In this document: positions 39,370 through 51,365 of the stretch, in pieces
Position numbering within the stretch: the stretch's first letter is position 1
Layout: each line of letters begins with the position of its first letter
Assembly (NCBI GenBank): GCA_025618425.1
Contig: CM046832.1
Span: forward strand, 70,167,707 to 70,231,706
Reading direction: 5' to 3'
DNA: 64,000 bases
Source of the DNA: Heliocidaris tuberculata
Taxonomy: Eukaryota > Echinodermata > Echinoidea > Camarodonta > Echinometridae
Notes under the pieces: model-generated
Database searches by the model: none
Told to the model about the DNA's origin: nothing
Seen by the model: the letters and a program-made list of their open reading frames with translations, nothing else
Translations under genes and position numbers: made by a program

Positions 39370-39910
39370 ACCGTGATCAATGATCACCAGTGGAGAGAGT
39401 AAGCATAGCGATCTTCACTGTTGACATCAACGCTGGCATCAACGACACTTGTTATTATAGTAGAGTGCAACGAAGAGTGACTTGTATAATAATTATATAC
39501 TGCAGATTTGGAGCATCGTAATCATAATAACATGTATAAACCTCTAGTCTGTACTAGTAATGCTCACGGGCGTTGCCAGAATTGTGATTGCAGGCGGGGG
39601 AAAAGTTTCTCGCTACGCCCCTGCTCTTTTCTCACATGCACACAAAATTGTATTACGATGTTTTTTTCATCACTTGAAATAATTTCAAGTTTTATGTAAA
39701 TATAATTTTCGTAACATGTATCTAAGTTATAAATTATGACTGTACATGTATATTTATTTAGGTCACTTTGTGCAATCTCAGAAAAGTAAACTTTGGTCAC
39801 CGTTTTTTTGCTCCTACTCTTTATTTTGTATGTAAAAGGGAGTTATTCGTCAACTTATTAAAACGAATTATGTATTATTTAGAATGATTTTGAAATCAAA
39901 AACATATATC

Positions 39911-40067
39911 CAGGGGCGTCGATCCTTTTCGGATGGGAGCGGGGGGGGGGGGGGGCAAGACAGCCTAACGTATTGATGTTCATTTCGCACTCTATTCAAT
40001 AACCATAGCATTGATAAAGATGATGATGATGATGGTGATGATGATAACGATAATAATATTGATAATG

Positions 40068-40104
<37 letters not shown>

Positions 40105-40596
40105 TAATAATAATAAAAATACAAATAATAATACCAATATCAATAAAACAAAAAATAGTCATTATCATTATTAATATCATTATTATTGTTGCTGTTGTTC
40201 TTATGCGAGCGCAGCGAGCAAGCACCTCAGGAATATACGTTTATATTTTTTAGAAATAATTATCAAAATTACATGATTATATATACAGTGAAAATTACAA
40301 ATTTGTCACAACACAATTTGAATTTGAATCATTTTATTCAACATTTTCTCATTTTATTAAGAGTGCATTCATGCGACAAAAATGTTTTGCTATGATGTAT
40401 AGTCATACCGGCTAAAGAAAGTTCAAGAGTTTCAGACATCGATTATACGCCAGGCGTACGGCTTGATTTACCATGTTTACCATGCCAAATTATAAACGCA
40501 CATGATGGATAAGGTGCCATGCATGCAAAAACGATATGTTTTCCCCCAATATTTTCTGGGGGAAACTGCCCCTTGCCCCCAGGATTGACGTCCCTG
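39911..40596. mobile_element. hAT-like element, probably composite
   Basis: Left end CAGGGGCGTCGATCC and right end GGATTGACGTCCCTG are inverted repeats. The flanks CATATATC and TCTATATC agree at six of eight bases, a possible old target-site duplication. Copy B retains the right end (about 58590-58604) but lacks the left. Confidence 0.5.
40015..40195. repeat. GAT/AAT trinucleotide microsatellite
   Basis: Mixed GAT, AAT and ATT units. It accounts for the Ile- and Met-rich frames on both strands. Confidence 0.9.
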
Positions 40597-41644
40597 TCTA
40601 TATCGTTCACTCATTTCCAAGATAATACCATATACGTATACTACACCTATATTCAAGAACTCATTTAAAAACAATATCTGTGGCGTTGAAATGATACTAA
40701 AATGATCGGGTAAATACATTTCTAATATTGTTTTCTTGAGATTTATTGTTTTTATTGAAATACTATGTAGCACATTAAAGGTCTATAACTGCGCGTGTTA
40801 ATTCCAATATTTCATTAATAAGGGAAATTATTTCTTTGACATAATTCGATTTTGTGTTTGATAATTATGTCTAGTATGTCTTTACCATGTTAACAATCCT
40901 ATTAGATTGTTGTACTAGGGCAGTAATCTTGTATTTGGGCTATTTCAACTGTAGCATGTACATTTTGGTCTCATGTTCGCTATACCTGTGATGTAGCCGG
41001 GAGAGAAAAAGTGAGAAAAGAAAGCCACAATTCCACGTAACAAAGCAGTCTAAAATAATTATCGGAAGGACGATAACACCTATCATTTGCTCTATTTAGA
41101 TATAACCTTCTCTTCCTCAAAATGTCATTGTTTTTGTCACATAATTGCCCTGACATAAACGAGCTACTTCCCTATACGTTTTTGTGACTCAAATTCTTAT
41201 CGTGTGTTGTTTGCGGATATCAACATCCGTTTTACAGTTTACAAGGTGACAACAGTGAATATAGACGTTTTATCATCTGCTCAGAGCTAGAAGGGGATTA
41301 GTCGTGTGTTGAATTATATGAATTAAAGCCCTTCTACGTCTGAACAGATTAATAGGCCGAAATGACAAGGTAACTGTGAATGAGGATGCCTCTCTGTATA
41401 CCCAGTTGCATATCCAGGAATCCAGCAAAACTGAAGCCGGCGTTCGTCCCGGCCCGGCCCCAGTCGCTCATCCCCCCTCCCTCGTTTAAATGCTCAGTGC
41501 AATGGAAAAGGGAATAACTTGCAACGTGGGGCTATACATCACGTGCAGGTTGCCAAGATACCTTGTGCTCCTATCCCCCAATCTGGGGAGGATTCCGTCT
41601 CCCTATTTATCCTTGTCTGGATACGCCACTGGGGTTTTCCTGGG

Positions 41645-41779
41645 GGGCGTTTCATCAACTGTCTTGTCAGTGATTTTTACCGGCAAATTTGCTCTCAGCC
41701 AATCAGATGCAAGGATTTCAGTAGCTTATAACAGTTATTGGACATTGTCAGTGAAAGCAAGTTTCATGAAATGGGGCCC
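41645..41779. mobile_element. Short MITE, GGGCGTTTCATC/ATGAAATGGGGCCC ends
   Basis: Imperfect terminal inverted repeats GGGCGTTTCATCAACT and TTTCATGAAATGGGGCCC. The interior contains AGCCAATCAGATGCA, similar to the interior of the 46101 MITE. It lies in the 0.8 kb that copy B lacks. Confidence 0.5.
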
Positions 41780-42014
41780 TCATATGCTAGTGAACTGGCT
41801 AACTATAAATTATATTAATAATTGAGTACCCGATTCAATTAATCAAATCATATCTGAATAATGTTCGGAAATGTTTTTTTTTCTTCCCCTTTCAATTTCT
41901 CCCTCTGTCTCTCTGTCCCTCTGTCTCTGTCTCTTTCTGTCACACACACACTGCTCACGTCCACCCACATACACACTTCATAATTTTTAAAAATGAGTTT
42001 TCAATAACCAGTTG

Positions 42015-42228
42015 CAGTAGTGTAACGTGAGTCAAGCCATTGAGGGGGCACCGATTTTACTCGGAAAGGTTCAATCCTAATTTACGAGACCACTGACTAG
42101 GGGGAGATTGCGGAAAGGGGTCCTATCGTCTACTTTTCTCGTCCTTTTCTCCCTTTTCCCTCTCCCTTTTTTTTCCGCCCTACTATTTGGGGGATACGTG
42201 CCCCATGCTCCCTGTAGCTACGCCAATG
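42015..42228. mobile_element. hAT MITE shared by both duplication copies (copy A)
   Basis: Starts CAGTAGTGTAACGTGAG and ends TAGCTACGCCAATG, flanked by ACCAGTTG on both sides (42007-42014, 42229-42236). The same insertion with the same octamer is at 59240-59462, so it predates the duplication. Its ends are more degraded here. Confidence 0.85.
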
Positions 42229-42329
42229 ACCAGTTGTGTCGGTATATATCATACATCTTGTCGGTATTTTCCAAGTTTGTCGGGTTCAGGAAAAAACAGG
42301 GAGACCGGTGGCAGAAAGAAAAGAAGAGA

Positions 42330-42521
42330 GAATTAAAGAGAGAGAGAGAGAGAGCAAGAATGAGAGAGTAAGAGAGGAAGAGAAAGAAAGAGAGAGAGAA
42401 TGAAAGAATGAGAGAGGAAGAGAAAGAAAGGGAGACAGAGAGAGAATGAGAGAGTAAGAGCGAGTAAGATAAAGAGAGAATGAGAGAAAGAAAGAGAGAG
42501 TGAGAGAGAGAATGAGAGAGG

Positions 42522-42559
<38 letters not shown>

Positions 42560-42560
42560 C
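42330..42560. repeat. (GA)n microsatellite at duplication boundary
   Basis: Long GA/GAAA purine tract. Similarity to copy B stops within it, and the dispersed repeat family begins right after. Confidence 0.9.
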
Positions 42561-42574
42561 AAACTATGTAATAT

Positions 42575-43560
42575 ATATAGATGCGAACTACTTCGTCAGC
42601 AGAAGGTAATCAATAGGGAGTTTTCGTTCAGCAACGTAAGCGGGATTCTAGGACGGAGGTTAACAATTGCACATGACAAAGGTAGTTTCGTACTAGATTC
42701 AGAGCGAACGATGCATTTGCAATTTATCGTGCGCTCTTGATCTAGCACGGTATTGCCGGACGGGAGAGCAACAGGACGGGGGAGAGTTAACCAACTGTGA
42801 CGGTCCTCGCACCCTCTCCGTCTTGTTTTTCAACCAAGTTACGAAAAAGTGGACGGCGACGCACTGCATTGTTCGGCTTCCCGTCCCCACTTTAGACCGG
42901 ACGCTATTTCGCCCGAGAACCGTCCTGAAATCAAACAGGACGGAAAGATACTCCGAGTCGCGCATGCGCACATCGATTTTTCGCTCGACTCCCCGTCTTC
43001 AAAGGCTCCCGTCCTGAAATCGTAAGCTCGTTATTTTCGACAAAGAATGCCTAGGCGTCCTTTGTCATGTGCAATTGTTAATCTCCGTCCTAGAATCCCG
43101 CGTACGTTGTTGAACGAAAACTCCCTATTATGCCAGTTGCACGCGAAGCGTCATTTTATGGAGCGCCATCTATGGCGCCATGTTAGAGTGACATCGTATA
43201 AATACTGATTACAGATTAAAGTGTGCAAACATTGATTTGGCAAATGCACTAATTGTTTTTATAGGCTTGATTAGCAAAATGATGGAGCTAGAAGGGAGCT
43301 ATATTCATTCATCATGATAACTCGCTTTCGTTATTTACTGGACTAATACTGATCATGTAAAAGCTCATGTCTGATATGTGAAGGACATCTGATATGTCCT
43401 AATATTAGCCAATTTTTAGAAAACACAAAGCAGATGGCGCTCTTTCGGTACATGGGTACAAAAGAATAGATCAAAGACAGCATTTTTCATTTTCAGAATC
43501 CTGGGTTGACAGTTAAAATGACCGCTATAATTTATTTTGTGCACGAATGGAATATTACTA
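42575..43560. repeat. Dispersed repeat family, copy 2 (MITE-interrupted)
   Basis: The same order of blocks as 7645-9510, but without the central 1.26 kb. It is interrupted by the MITE at 42616-43125. Confidence 0.75.
42616..43125. mobile_element. 510-bp MITE with about 68-bp TIRs
   Basis: The left arm starts GGGAGTTTTCGTTCAGCAAC and the right arm ends with its complement. About 68 bp per arm match, with three or four differences. TA flanks each end. The sequence without the insertion can be read at about 7673-7683. The interior is GC-richer and holds no transposase; frames there are chance. Confidence 0.85.
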
Positions 43561-45677
43561 AAAAATATATTTAAGTTACACTGTCTGTTCCTCTTTATTC
43601 ATCGGAACTAAAAAGTTAAACTCACTGGCGTGAAATGCGAGGATGGGGGGGGGGGGGGTGGGGTGGTCGTGTCATGCACATCTTACGGGTTTCTTCCCCA
43701 CTCATGCTTTTTCTTCATCTCATTCTTTTATTGTTTTTGTCATTAAATATAGGGAAGGGCTCATGCTTCCATAGTTGCGCCATAACATAAGCTATTTCAG
43801 GATAAAATCACCAGTAAATTTTATGTAATTGCTTTGTTTTCTTGACCTATCTCCATAATCAACTTCATAAAAATGTATCGGCATTGTGAATGTAAGCGCT
43901 CTAAACTAAAAAAAAAAACAACAACAAAAACAGCAGCTTATCTGCACATGCATAACATTGTAGACATCGTAAAAAGCAGCACAAAAATGGACATAAAAGT
44001 TCATGATGTAATTGATATGATTTTACGGGATACTGTCTAAAATTGATTAGCGCTGTTCCCGTTTGAAATCTGATCCTGTTTATTACATAATTAGCATATT
44101 ATATTTCTTCTTAAAGAATCCATAGGTTTATTAAACGGTTGTTCTACAAGTTGTAAGAATTTTAATGTTGTTTGGAAGGGTGAGCATTTGCCCCCTCCTA
44201 GTTTAAGCCTTGTAAACGGTATGTTAAGGAAGTATTGTTGAGTGGATTCAAAAGTGTTGATATGGATCAACATTGCTCTGAAGCCACATCCATACATGAT
44301 TTGGTTAACCACCTCAAATCATCGCCGCAACCATATTAAACCAGTTTTACATATAAATGAATGACAAGTTATCGTGGCTGCGCTCATGAGCGTACGTACA
44401 CAATTTCGCCAGAGGAATTACGCCTTTTAAATATCAACTTTCCAGTTCCTGTGCGAGCAAGCATAAAATGAATGTTGTACTTTATTTTAATGACATTGCA
44501 ATTTTGTCAAAAACCCCCCTAAACAAAACAAACAAAAAACAACACTTCTTTGCCTCAATAGAAGGTTACAAATGCCAGAACATTGGAATTTCTAAACCAC
44601 TTGCGTCAGGGGCGGCGGAGCATCTTTCAAAGTGGGGGCACCAGCAAAAAAGGGCACTTAAAAAAATTGATACCTACAAAGGGTGAAAACAAAGCGGAAA
44701 GGGGTACCATTTTGTGACAATGGTATTACCATACAGTCTAATTAATACATTGTCGAGCATCATCTTTTTAATTTTTATTGTTTTTATCTTTACGTGGTTC
44801 TGAAAACTGCTTCAGCTTCCCCAGTTAGCTGTTATGTTAATTATATGGTCTGATTCATATGCGAGCGAGCGAAGAGATCGAGCAACCTTTTTGTCACATA
44901 TTAGATAGGAAAAGGAACACTTACCAGTAGGGGAAAAGAGGCACTTGGAAGGAAAAAGGGACAATTATCAGATCTGAAAAGGGGAAATTATCAGATTTGA
45001 AAAGGGCACATATTAGAGAGAAGAGGGGCAATTATCAGATCTAAAAAGGGGAAATTATCAGATTTGAAAAGGGCACTTATCAAAAGGGGAAAGGGTACTT
45101 ATTAGAAAAGAAAAGGGGTCTTTTTTTAGTAGAAAGGGCACTTATCAGAAAGAAAGGGGTTATTTTTTTTAGAAATAAAAATGGGCACATTTTGGGTACT
45201 TGAAAAAGTGGGGGGGGGGGGGGGGGGCACAGTGCCCCCGGGCGCGCTGCCTCTGATTAGGGTAGTTTAAACCTCTAGCCTCCTCCGCCATGACTGTGTG
45301 CATTCATCAGAGTTCCCCCAATGTACTCACAACTTTATTATAAGCTACAAAGATGTGAAGCACACTAGGCTCATTTTATTTTTCTGCGATTTTTTGAAGA
45401 CTGTTTAGAGCGTCATGTACTTATCTACAAACAAGGCTTAAAACGAATTCATTTAATTTGTGTAAAGCATAGAGATGCACAATGTTTCCTTGGGAGGCAG
45501 CAGGATTTTCCCCCGCCCACTTGTCCCCATCCGGTATAGCTCTGTCCCACTTAGGCGATCTTTTAGGTGACTATAGGGAACTAGGCTGTCGTCACAGTCA
45601 TGTTCGCCGGTGTATCGCCTCTATCATCATGAATTGTGTTCTAAGTCACGCGAATAGTGGAAGTTTTTTTCTGTAGA
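43561..45677. other. No gene seen between the duplication copies
   Basis: Contains a G run at about 43645-43661 and the hAT-like element at 44607-45255. No exon is supported. Confidence 0.4.
44607..45255. mobile_element. hAT-like element with internal minisatellite
   Basis: Ends CAGGGGCGGCGGAGC and GCGCGCTGCCTCTG. Flanking octamers ACTTGCGT and ATTAGGGT agree at five of eight positions only. The interior (about 44925-45190) has repeated units of AAATTATCAGATTTGAAAAGGG type, and a G run precedes the right end. Confidence 0.55.
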
Positions 45678-45870
45678 GTTGTCGTAGTTGAGTGGTTTGA
45701 ACACTTGACTGGCTATGCGAAGCTCGTCGGTTCGAGCCTCCGCTTGTCCCGAGTGTCCTTTTCAGGACATTAATCTACATGACCACTCTCCACTCAGGCG
45801 TTGAACTTTTCCATCTTATCTTCTGTCGTTGTTTTCTCCTTTACAACCGATACTTACATGGATTTCTTTA
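45678..45870 (+). mobile_element. tRNA-derived SINE-like sequence
   Basis: TAGTTGAGTGG (45685-45695) fits an RNA polymerase III A box, and GGTTCGAGCC (45729-45738) a B box, with tRNA-like spacing. The presumed acceptor and T stems do not pair, so this is not an intact tRNA gene. The sequence after the B box is not tRNA. Confidence 0.6.
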
Positions 45871-45926
45871 TTAGATGCACAGAGAATACAGACATGGAAT
45901 CTCCTAGTTCTACAGAAATATAGAAA

Positions 45927-46693
45927 AGGAAAAACAAAGAAATACATTAGAAAAGAGAAGAAGATAGCTTAAAGGAAAAACAAAGAAATACATAAGGAAA
46001 GGGAAGAGGATGGATTAAAGGGAAGAAAAAAAAAACAGCAAAGAAATACATTATGAAAGAGAAGAGGCAAGATCTAAGGATAAACAAACAAATACATCAG
46101 GGGCCCGTTGCACAAAACTTGCGTTTGAACGCAACTCAGGAAAATCAAACGCAACTTTATTTTCAGCCAATCAGAAGTGCGCATTAAGGACTTGTGTTTG
46201 ATTTTTAGGAGTTGCGATTAAACGCAAGTTTTGTGCAACGGGCCCCAGGAAAGAGAAGAGGATATAAAAAGGAAAAACAAAGAAATATATAATGAGAGAG
46301 AAGAGGATAGATAAGAGGAGAAACAAAGAAATACATATATAAGGAAAGAGAAGAGGATAGATTAAAGGAGAAACAAAGAAATACATATATAAGGAAAGAG
46401 AAGAGGATAGATTAAAGGAAAGACAAAGATATACAGAAGGAAAGAGAAAATGTTATAAAAAACAAACTAAGAAATACATAAGGAAAAATAAGAGGATAGA
46501 TAAAAGGAAAAACAAAGAAATACATTAAGAGAAGAGGATAGCTTAAAGGAAAAAAAAAAGAAATCCATAATGAGAGAGAAGAGGACAGATAAGTGGAAAA
46601 ACAAAGAAATTCATAAGGAGAGAGAAGAGGATAGATTAGAGGAAAAACAAAGAAATACATAAGGAAAGAGAAGAGAATAGATTAAAGGAGAGA
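45927..46693. repeat. Minisatellite, unit about 46 bp
   Basis: More than a dozen diverged units of the form ACAAAGAAATACATAAGGAA plus AGAGAAGAGGATAGATTAAA. Interrupted by the MITE at 46101-46245. It lies about 0.6-1.3 kb upstream of TIL gene B exon 1. Confidence 0.9.
46101..46245. mobile_element. 145-bp MITE with CAG target duplication
   Basis: Ends GGGCCCGTTGCACAAAACTT and the complement, AAGTTTTGTGCAACGGGCCC, with CAG on each side (46098-46100, 46246-46248). A 3-bp CWG duplication is what PIF/Harbinger elements make. It sits inside the minisatellite. Confidence 0.8.
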
Positions 46694-46794
46694 AAGTTTT
46701 AAAAGCTTATTGAAACTGAGTGGAATCATTTCCATCTCCCTCTTTCTCCTTGTCTCTCTACCTTTCTCTCTCTCTCTTTCTCTTGTTTCTTTTC

Positions 46795-46945
46795 ACATTT
46801 CCTTACGTATTTCTTTGTTTTTCCTTTAATCTATCCTCTTCTCTTTTTCTTTCCTTTGTATTTCAAATACAAACAAATAGATACATAATGAGAGAGAAGA
46901 GGATAGACTGGAGGAAAAACAAAGAAATACATAGGAAAAAATATG
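46795..46945. repeat. Inverted and re-inverted minisatellite units
   Basis: 46795-46862 is the reverse complement of the upstream 46-bp unit (TATTTCTTTGTTTTTCC, then TATCCTCTTCTC). A further unit in the original orientation follows at about 46866-46942. Confidence 0.8.
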
Positions 46946-47263
46946 CGCGCGGGGGCAGGGTATTTATATTTGGCGCACCATCTCTCCGTTTCCGTTTCCG
47001 TTTAGGCGTCTCCGTAGAGTAGCACCAACAAGACGGGAAGCGAAGTTGTGCGCGACGTGCAGCACGAACTCTTATCGCTCCCGTCGCGTGACCTGCCGTC
47101 CCGTTTCGGAAGCTCGCTATTAATTGGATAACATCGTAAACATACAACTCATTGTAAAGCTGTCTTTTGTCGAAAAAGCATACCTCTTGACAAACGAACA
47201 CAAACGATTGTGAATATCTGAAATATTAAAGATTCTTGTCTAGAAATCACGTGATCTTTTAAA

Positions 47264-47324
47264 ATGGAAAAGACAGTCCAGCGTGCATTGGTTATGGTTG
47301 TACTCGTCGGGCTTCTGATTAGTG
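47264..47324 (+). CDS. TIL-domain secreted inhibitor B, exon 1 (signal peptide)
   Basis: Encodes MEKTVQRALVMVVLVGLLIS plus one base of the next codon, with the same AGTG|GTATGT donor and phase as gene A. Only one residue differs from the paralogue, so the signal peptide is far more conserved than the mature protein. Joined to 56864 it gives an 89-residue precursor. The upstream conserved stretch begins at 47118, so only about 145 bases of flank are shared with gene A and any further promoter elements differ. Confidence 0.83.
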
Positions 47325-48376
47325 GTATGTATATTATTTTGAAGTTCTATACTAATTATGTACATGTTGCATGTTTGGATAAAAAATGCGAAATAATTTG
47401 ATATCTGTGAATTCCACTAATCAAAACAGATTTTAATAATACGAAAATATACCTGAATTATTCTGAACGAAGTGCGAGCAGCAGCTTACAACATGTAGAT
47501 TTACTGCTCATTTGTATAATCATTACTGTCACAACTGGATATGTCCAGAGGACTTTGACATGTTATTCTAGATATAGGTTGTTTGACCAACTCTCGCATA
47601 CCAAGAAAAATGAATTCTAGAAACAGTTTAAAGTTAATATTCTACTTAATAAGAGAAGAACCCCATCTGTTTATGAATCTTCAAATGAAATCAGAATAAT
47701 ACAATCGGTTCAGTAATCAGGGTATACCAGTAAAGAGTATAACAATATGAATTTGAATACTCTAAATATTAATAGCACATGTGCATAATCATTATTCCCA
47801 TTTAAATACTAATAAGTGGTTAAACGATATAGGCCTGTTCACAAAAATAAGTTCCCGAGACTTATCGCTTCCTGGTTGTAGTTTCTATATATCGATCCTG
47901 AAGATTGGAGGGTAATAACGAAGAGTTCTACATCGGGCATGATGATCAGAAGAAACAACGAAGTGAAGTGGAAGTTGCGATATCCTTCCCTGAAGGATCT
48001 CCGTTGTTGTCCTGAAGCTGTACTAAGCTTGTGTGAACGACTAGTCTCATCACACCTTGAAAACCGACGAATTCCATGAATTCAGGTGTCCGATTATTCC
48101 ACAAAACCGTGAAATCACGAATCCTTAGTATCTCTATATAGGATCCAGAATATTCCGCCATCTACGATACAATATTTATCAAGACAAGATGACGTCATTT
48201 CTATGAAGATGAAGACTATCGCCTCAGTTATATCAAACATGAATAATTCAATAATCAATGTATAATAATTCATTACTAGTCATGATTTCAAATATCACCC
48301 TAGACGAATAGAAATTTATAGAATGTATTAACAAATACAAAAGTCTATAATTATGACTATCAGAACACTCTTCCTT

Positions 48377-48520
48377 TCAGATTCAGATTCAGATTCATCT
48401 TTATTATTGATCTATATGATTCAACACATAGAAATTTAGTTTCCATTGGCTTGTTACACACAATACAGTACATAGTACAATACAACAAGCACAACATAAT
48501 ATAACAAACAACATTACTTA
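48377..48520 (-). repeat. Antisense LINE tail
   Basis: Begins CAGATTCAGATTCAGATTCA then TCTTTATTAT, followed by a TACAATACAACA-like stretch. Read in reverse this is the AATAAA plus GAATCT-repeat tail typical of invertebrate LINEs. Confidence 0.5.
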
Positions 48521-48984
48521 AAGACAATGACTGAAGGGAAACGAATAACAGAAACCTTTTACAATGTATATGCCTATAAGAATGCTGCAGCTCCTATCGT
48601 ATGCAAAGCAGTTCTTGAATAAATATATGTTTATAGTCAATTCATATCATAGAGCATCATGATAACAACAAAAAAGTATTCTTCAATAAAGTATTCATAA
48701 AATGATATTTTTTGGTACTTTAATATTTAGTAATCTAGTAATAACTAGTTAGCATATAATCATTGAAATGATGTTAAAACTGGAAAAAGGAAACAATTAG
48801 TGACCCCTCACTCCCCCCCCCCCTCCCCATTTTACAAAGTGTATTCATACAGGAGTGCCATTAGCTCCTGTCATTTATATGCAAGGCAGATCCTGAAAAA
48901 TTATGATTATTTCATATAAGTATTACAATTTCGTGATAACAAAAATAGTATAGTGAAGTATTCATAAAAACGATATTATTATGA

Positions 48985-49137
48985 TTAAGATTATTTCTAT
49001 TATTAGCATTAGTATCATTATTGTTACTAGTATTATTACTATTGTTATTATCATTATTATTATTGTTATTATTATCATTAATAGTAGTAGTAGTAGTAGT
49101 AGTAGCAGCAGTAGTGATAGTAGTAGTATTATTATGG
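48985..49137. repeat. ATT/TAG trinucleotide microsatellite
   Basis: ATT-type units grading into about ten TAG units and back. It explains the Asn/Thr and Leu/Val frames. Confidence 0.9.
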
Positions 49138-49908
49138 TACTTTAGTATAAAAAAGTATACGGTTAGCGTATTGTTGAACTTGAAAAACAAACATATCAGT
49201 GACCCCCCCCCCCTCGTTCATTATCAGCTAACAAAGTGCTGTTTCCTTAATTATGTCATAGCAGATGATAAAGACATAAGGCTCTGTTTTAGATCAATGG
49301 TATAACTAGGTGGACAAAATGACCAAATTTGGAATTATGTTTTTCACTTTGAAACCTTTGCAGAAATGTTGCCTAGGTTCAAATTATAAGAAAAAAGTAG
49401 TGGCCGAACTTAAACTTTTTTTAGTTTGATTGGTAGAGAGCAGCAAACTTTAGAAAAACTGAATTAACAATTAAATTATCTACTTCAAATTAGAGTCCTG
49501 AGGTCAATATAAGTGTAACTTTTAAAATTGTTCCTTTCATTTTCTAATGCTTCAAAATAAGAAAAAAAAAAATAGAGAAATTTTTTTCTTTCTTTTTTTA
49601 CATCATTTTCATGAAAAATTGACAATTTTCAGAAAATGACAACTACAATTTCATTTTTTCATAGTTAAACATGCATGTTGGGGCTTTAAATAGAATAAGA
49701 ATATGCATGCTTACATAAAAAGAAAACGGTACAGTCATAGAAAAATTTTCAAGAATATTTAAAATTTGTTTCATGATTTAATAATTTGAGCTTGTTTCGG
49801 ATGTGATGTTAACATGCTGTGTATTAGAATGGAAATAGGTTAAGTTCTATTAAGTTCTTGAAAATTACATCATTTAAAATGCAATATGAGCATTGTTGAT
49901 AACATTAA

Positions 49909-50492
49909 AGGGAAATCCAACCTTAATAGCAAGTTGCTTTGAAAGAAAGAGGAAAAATTAGAGAAGCAGATTGGTGAAAGTTTGAACAAAATCGGACAAG
50001 CAATAAGAAAGTTATGAATTTTTGAAAGTTGTAATCACTATACATATGGGAATTTCAAATTGGCCGAATAGGTAATGTCACTGTGATGTAGCTGTGGACA
50101 ACTCCCCCATTTGCTCCAACACACAAAATGACTAAAATGTCACTTTTTTCAAAATGTATTACTCAGTAGGATCTTTTTCTTTCATGAGGACCTATAACAA
50201 TATGCTATCTCCAATATATTTTGAGAACTGCCCCGAGGGTAAAAGCGCCTCGAAGAAAACCGCAAATTAATGATATTTTTGTGTACGAAAAATGGGAGAG
50301 TTGTCCACAAAAATGTCACAATTGACTCACCAAATTGCCAATTTGAGATTCGCATAGATGTAGTGATCTCATTTTTCAAACATCCATAACTTTCTTAGTC
50401 CTTGCCCGATTTCTTTCAAACTTTCACCATCCTGTTTTTCTTATTTTTCTGCTTTCACACAAATCATCTTATTACTAAGGTTGGATTGCCCT
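49909..50492. mobile_element. Foldback MITE with TTAA flanks
   Basis: Starts AGGGAAATCCAACCTTA and ends TAAGGTTGGATTGCCCT, with TTAA just outside both ends (49905-49908, 50493-50496). The long arms (about 200 bp) are recognisably complementary but more diverged than in 18855-19433. The arms contain similar phrases to that element, such as AGTTATG(A/G)A.TTTGAAA. Confidence 0.75.
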
Positions 50493-50622
50493 TTAAATAT
50501 GTAGCAGAGGGGATGGGCGCAGGAGATGGGTGCAGCAGATGGCCTCAATGGTGACCACAGGGCACTTTGAGCCCCATCCTTTAAATAGGATATTGAAGAC
50601 AGCATTAGACAATGCCTGAGAT

Positions 50623-50627
<5 letters not shown>

Positions 50628-50661
<34 letters not shown>
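50628..50661. repeat. (TA)n microsatellite
   Basis: About 15 TA units preceded by TACATG. Confidence 0.9.
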
Positions 50662-50670
<9 letters not shown>

Positions 50671-50746
50671 TCACATAGGTGTAGTTAAATTTGGAGTTGA
50701 GGCATTCAAAAGTGCTCAATGCTGAAGGGCAGAGCATAATATTTGT

Positions 50747-50791
50747 ACCTGGGTCCTGTCCGCTACCGTCGGTAGCGGACAGGACCCAGGT
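50747..50791. repeat. Perfect 45-bp palindrome
   Basis: Two 22-base arms, ACCTGGGTCCTGTCCGCTAC(CG) and the exact complement, separated by a single T. It could form a cruciform or hairpin. Confidence 0.95.
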
Positions 50792-51365
50792 CCAGTAAAT
50801 ATGCATTTACTGCTGTGGACAGTATTTTCTTTTGAATATCGTACCTCAAATCATTCAAATACAGTTAATGTCACAAAAGTTAAATCTGTATTCTGAAGTT
50901 GATTGATTCTTCACAAAAAAGCATGACTTATATGTTATGGAAAACTGTAGTTTAATATTCTTGTTTTTTCTTTCAAAATATGTTTTGTACTTATTAAGAT
51001 AGAGATCAAGAGATACATGTAAAATTCGCAGGGAATTTATAGATGGCAAAAAAATGAATATACACACTGGCATAATCAAAGTTTGCGTTACTTTGTTTTT
51101 GAAAGAATTTATATGGAAATGCAAATATCATAATATGTCTCATAAACTTGTTGGCATACACATACAAGGGTATGATTTAACCAAGTATATGCAGATGTAC
51201 CACATATAAATCCTGTAACTCGAATCTGACTTGAATGGTTCCTGAAGACAAGTACATACAGGTTGTACACATGATTCAAATCCTTTCCCTCTCATAAATA
51301 GATATTAGGCGAAAAATTAATACCTCTTTTTTATTAACTAGGGGGAATTTTAACAGTCTTCTTAA

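Larger units (their letters stand above)
35577..42560 (+). repeat. Segmental duplication, copy A
   Basis: Directly repeated, with interruptions, at 47118-59690. Collinear blocks: 35577-36060 with 47118-47525, 36243-37260 with 52115-53395, 38575-39124 with 56695-56863, and 39125-42560 with 56864-59690. Both copies begin at ATTAATTGGATA and end in a GA microsatellite. Copy A has about 0.8 kb (about 40995-41785) that copy B lacks. Confidence 0.9.
39370..42570 (+). other. 3' flank of TIL gene A within the duplication
   Basis: The first 300 bases are closely conserved with copy B and probably include the 3' UTR, but I see no clear polyadenylation signal near the stop. Further on are hAT-like ends (39911, 40596), a trinucleotide block (about 40015-40195), two MITEs (41645, 42015) and a terminal GA tract (about 42330-42560). 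Confidence 0.5.

Noticed and set aside
45678..45760. Intact tRNA gene
   Set aside because: A and B boxes are good but acceptor and T stems do not pair, so it is called a SINE-like sequence.
45927..46693. CRISPR-like array
   Set aside because: The repeats are contiguous diverged 46-bp units without unique spacers, in a eukaryotic genome.
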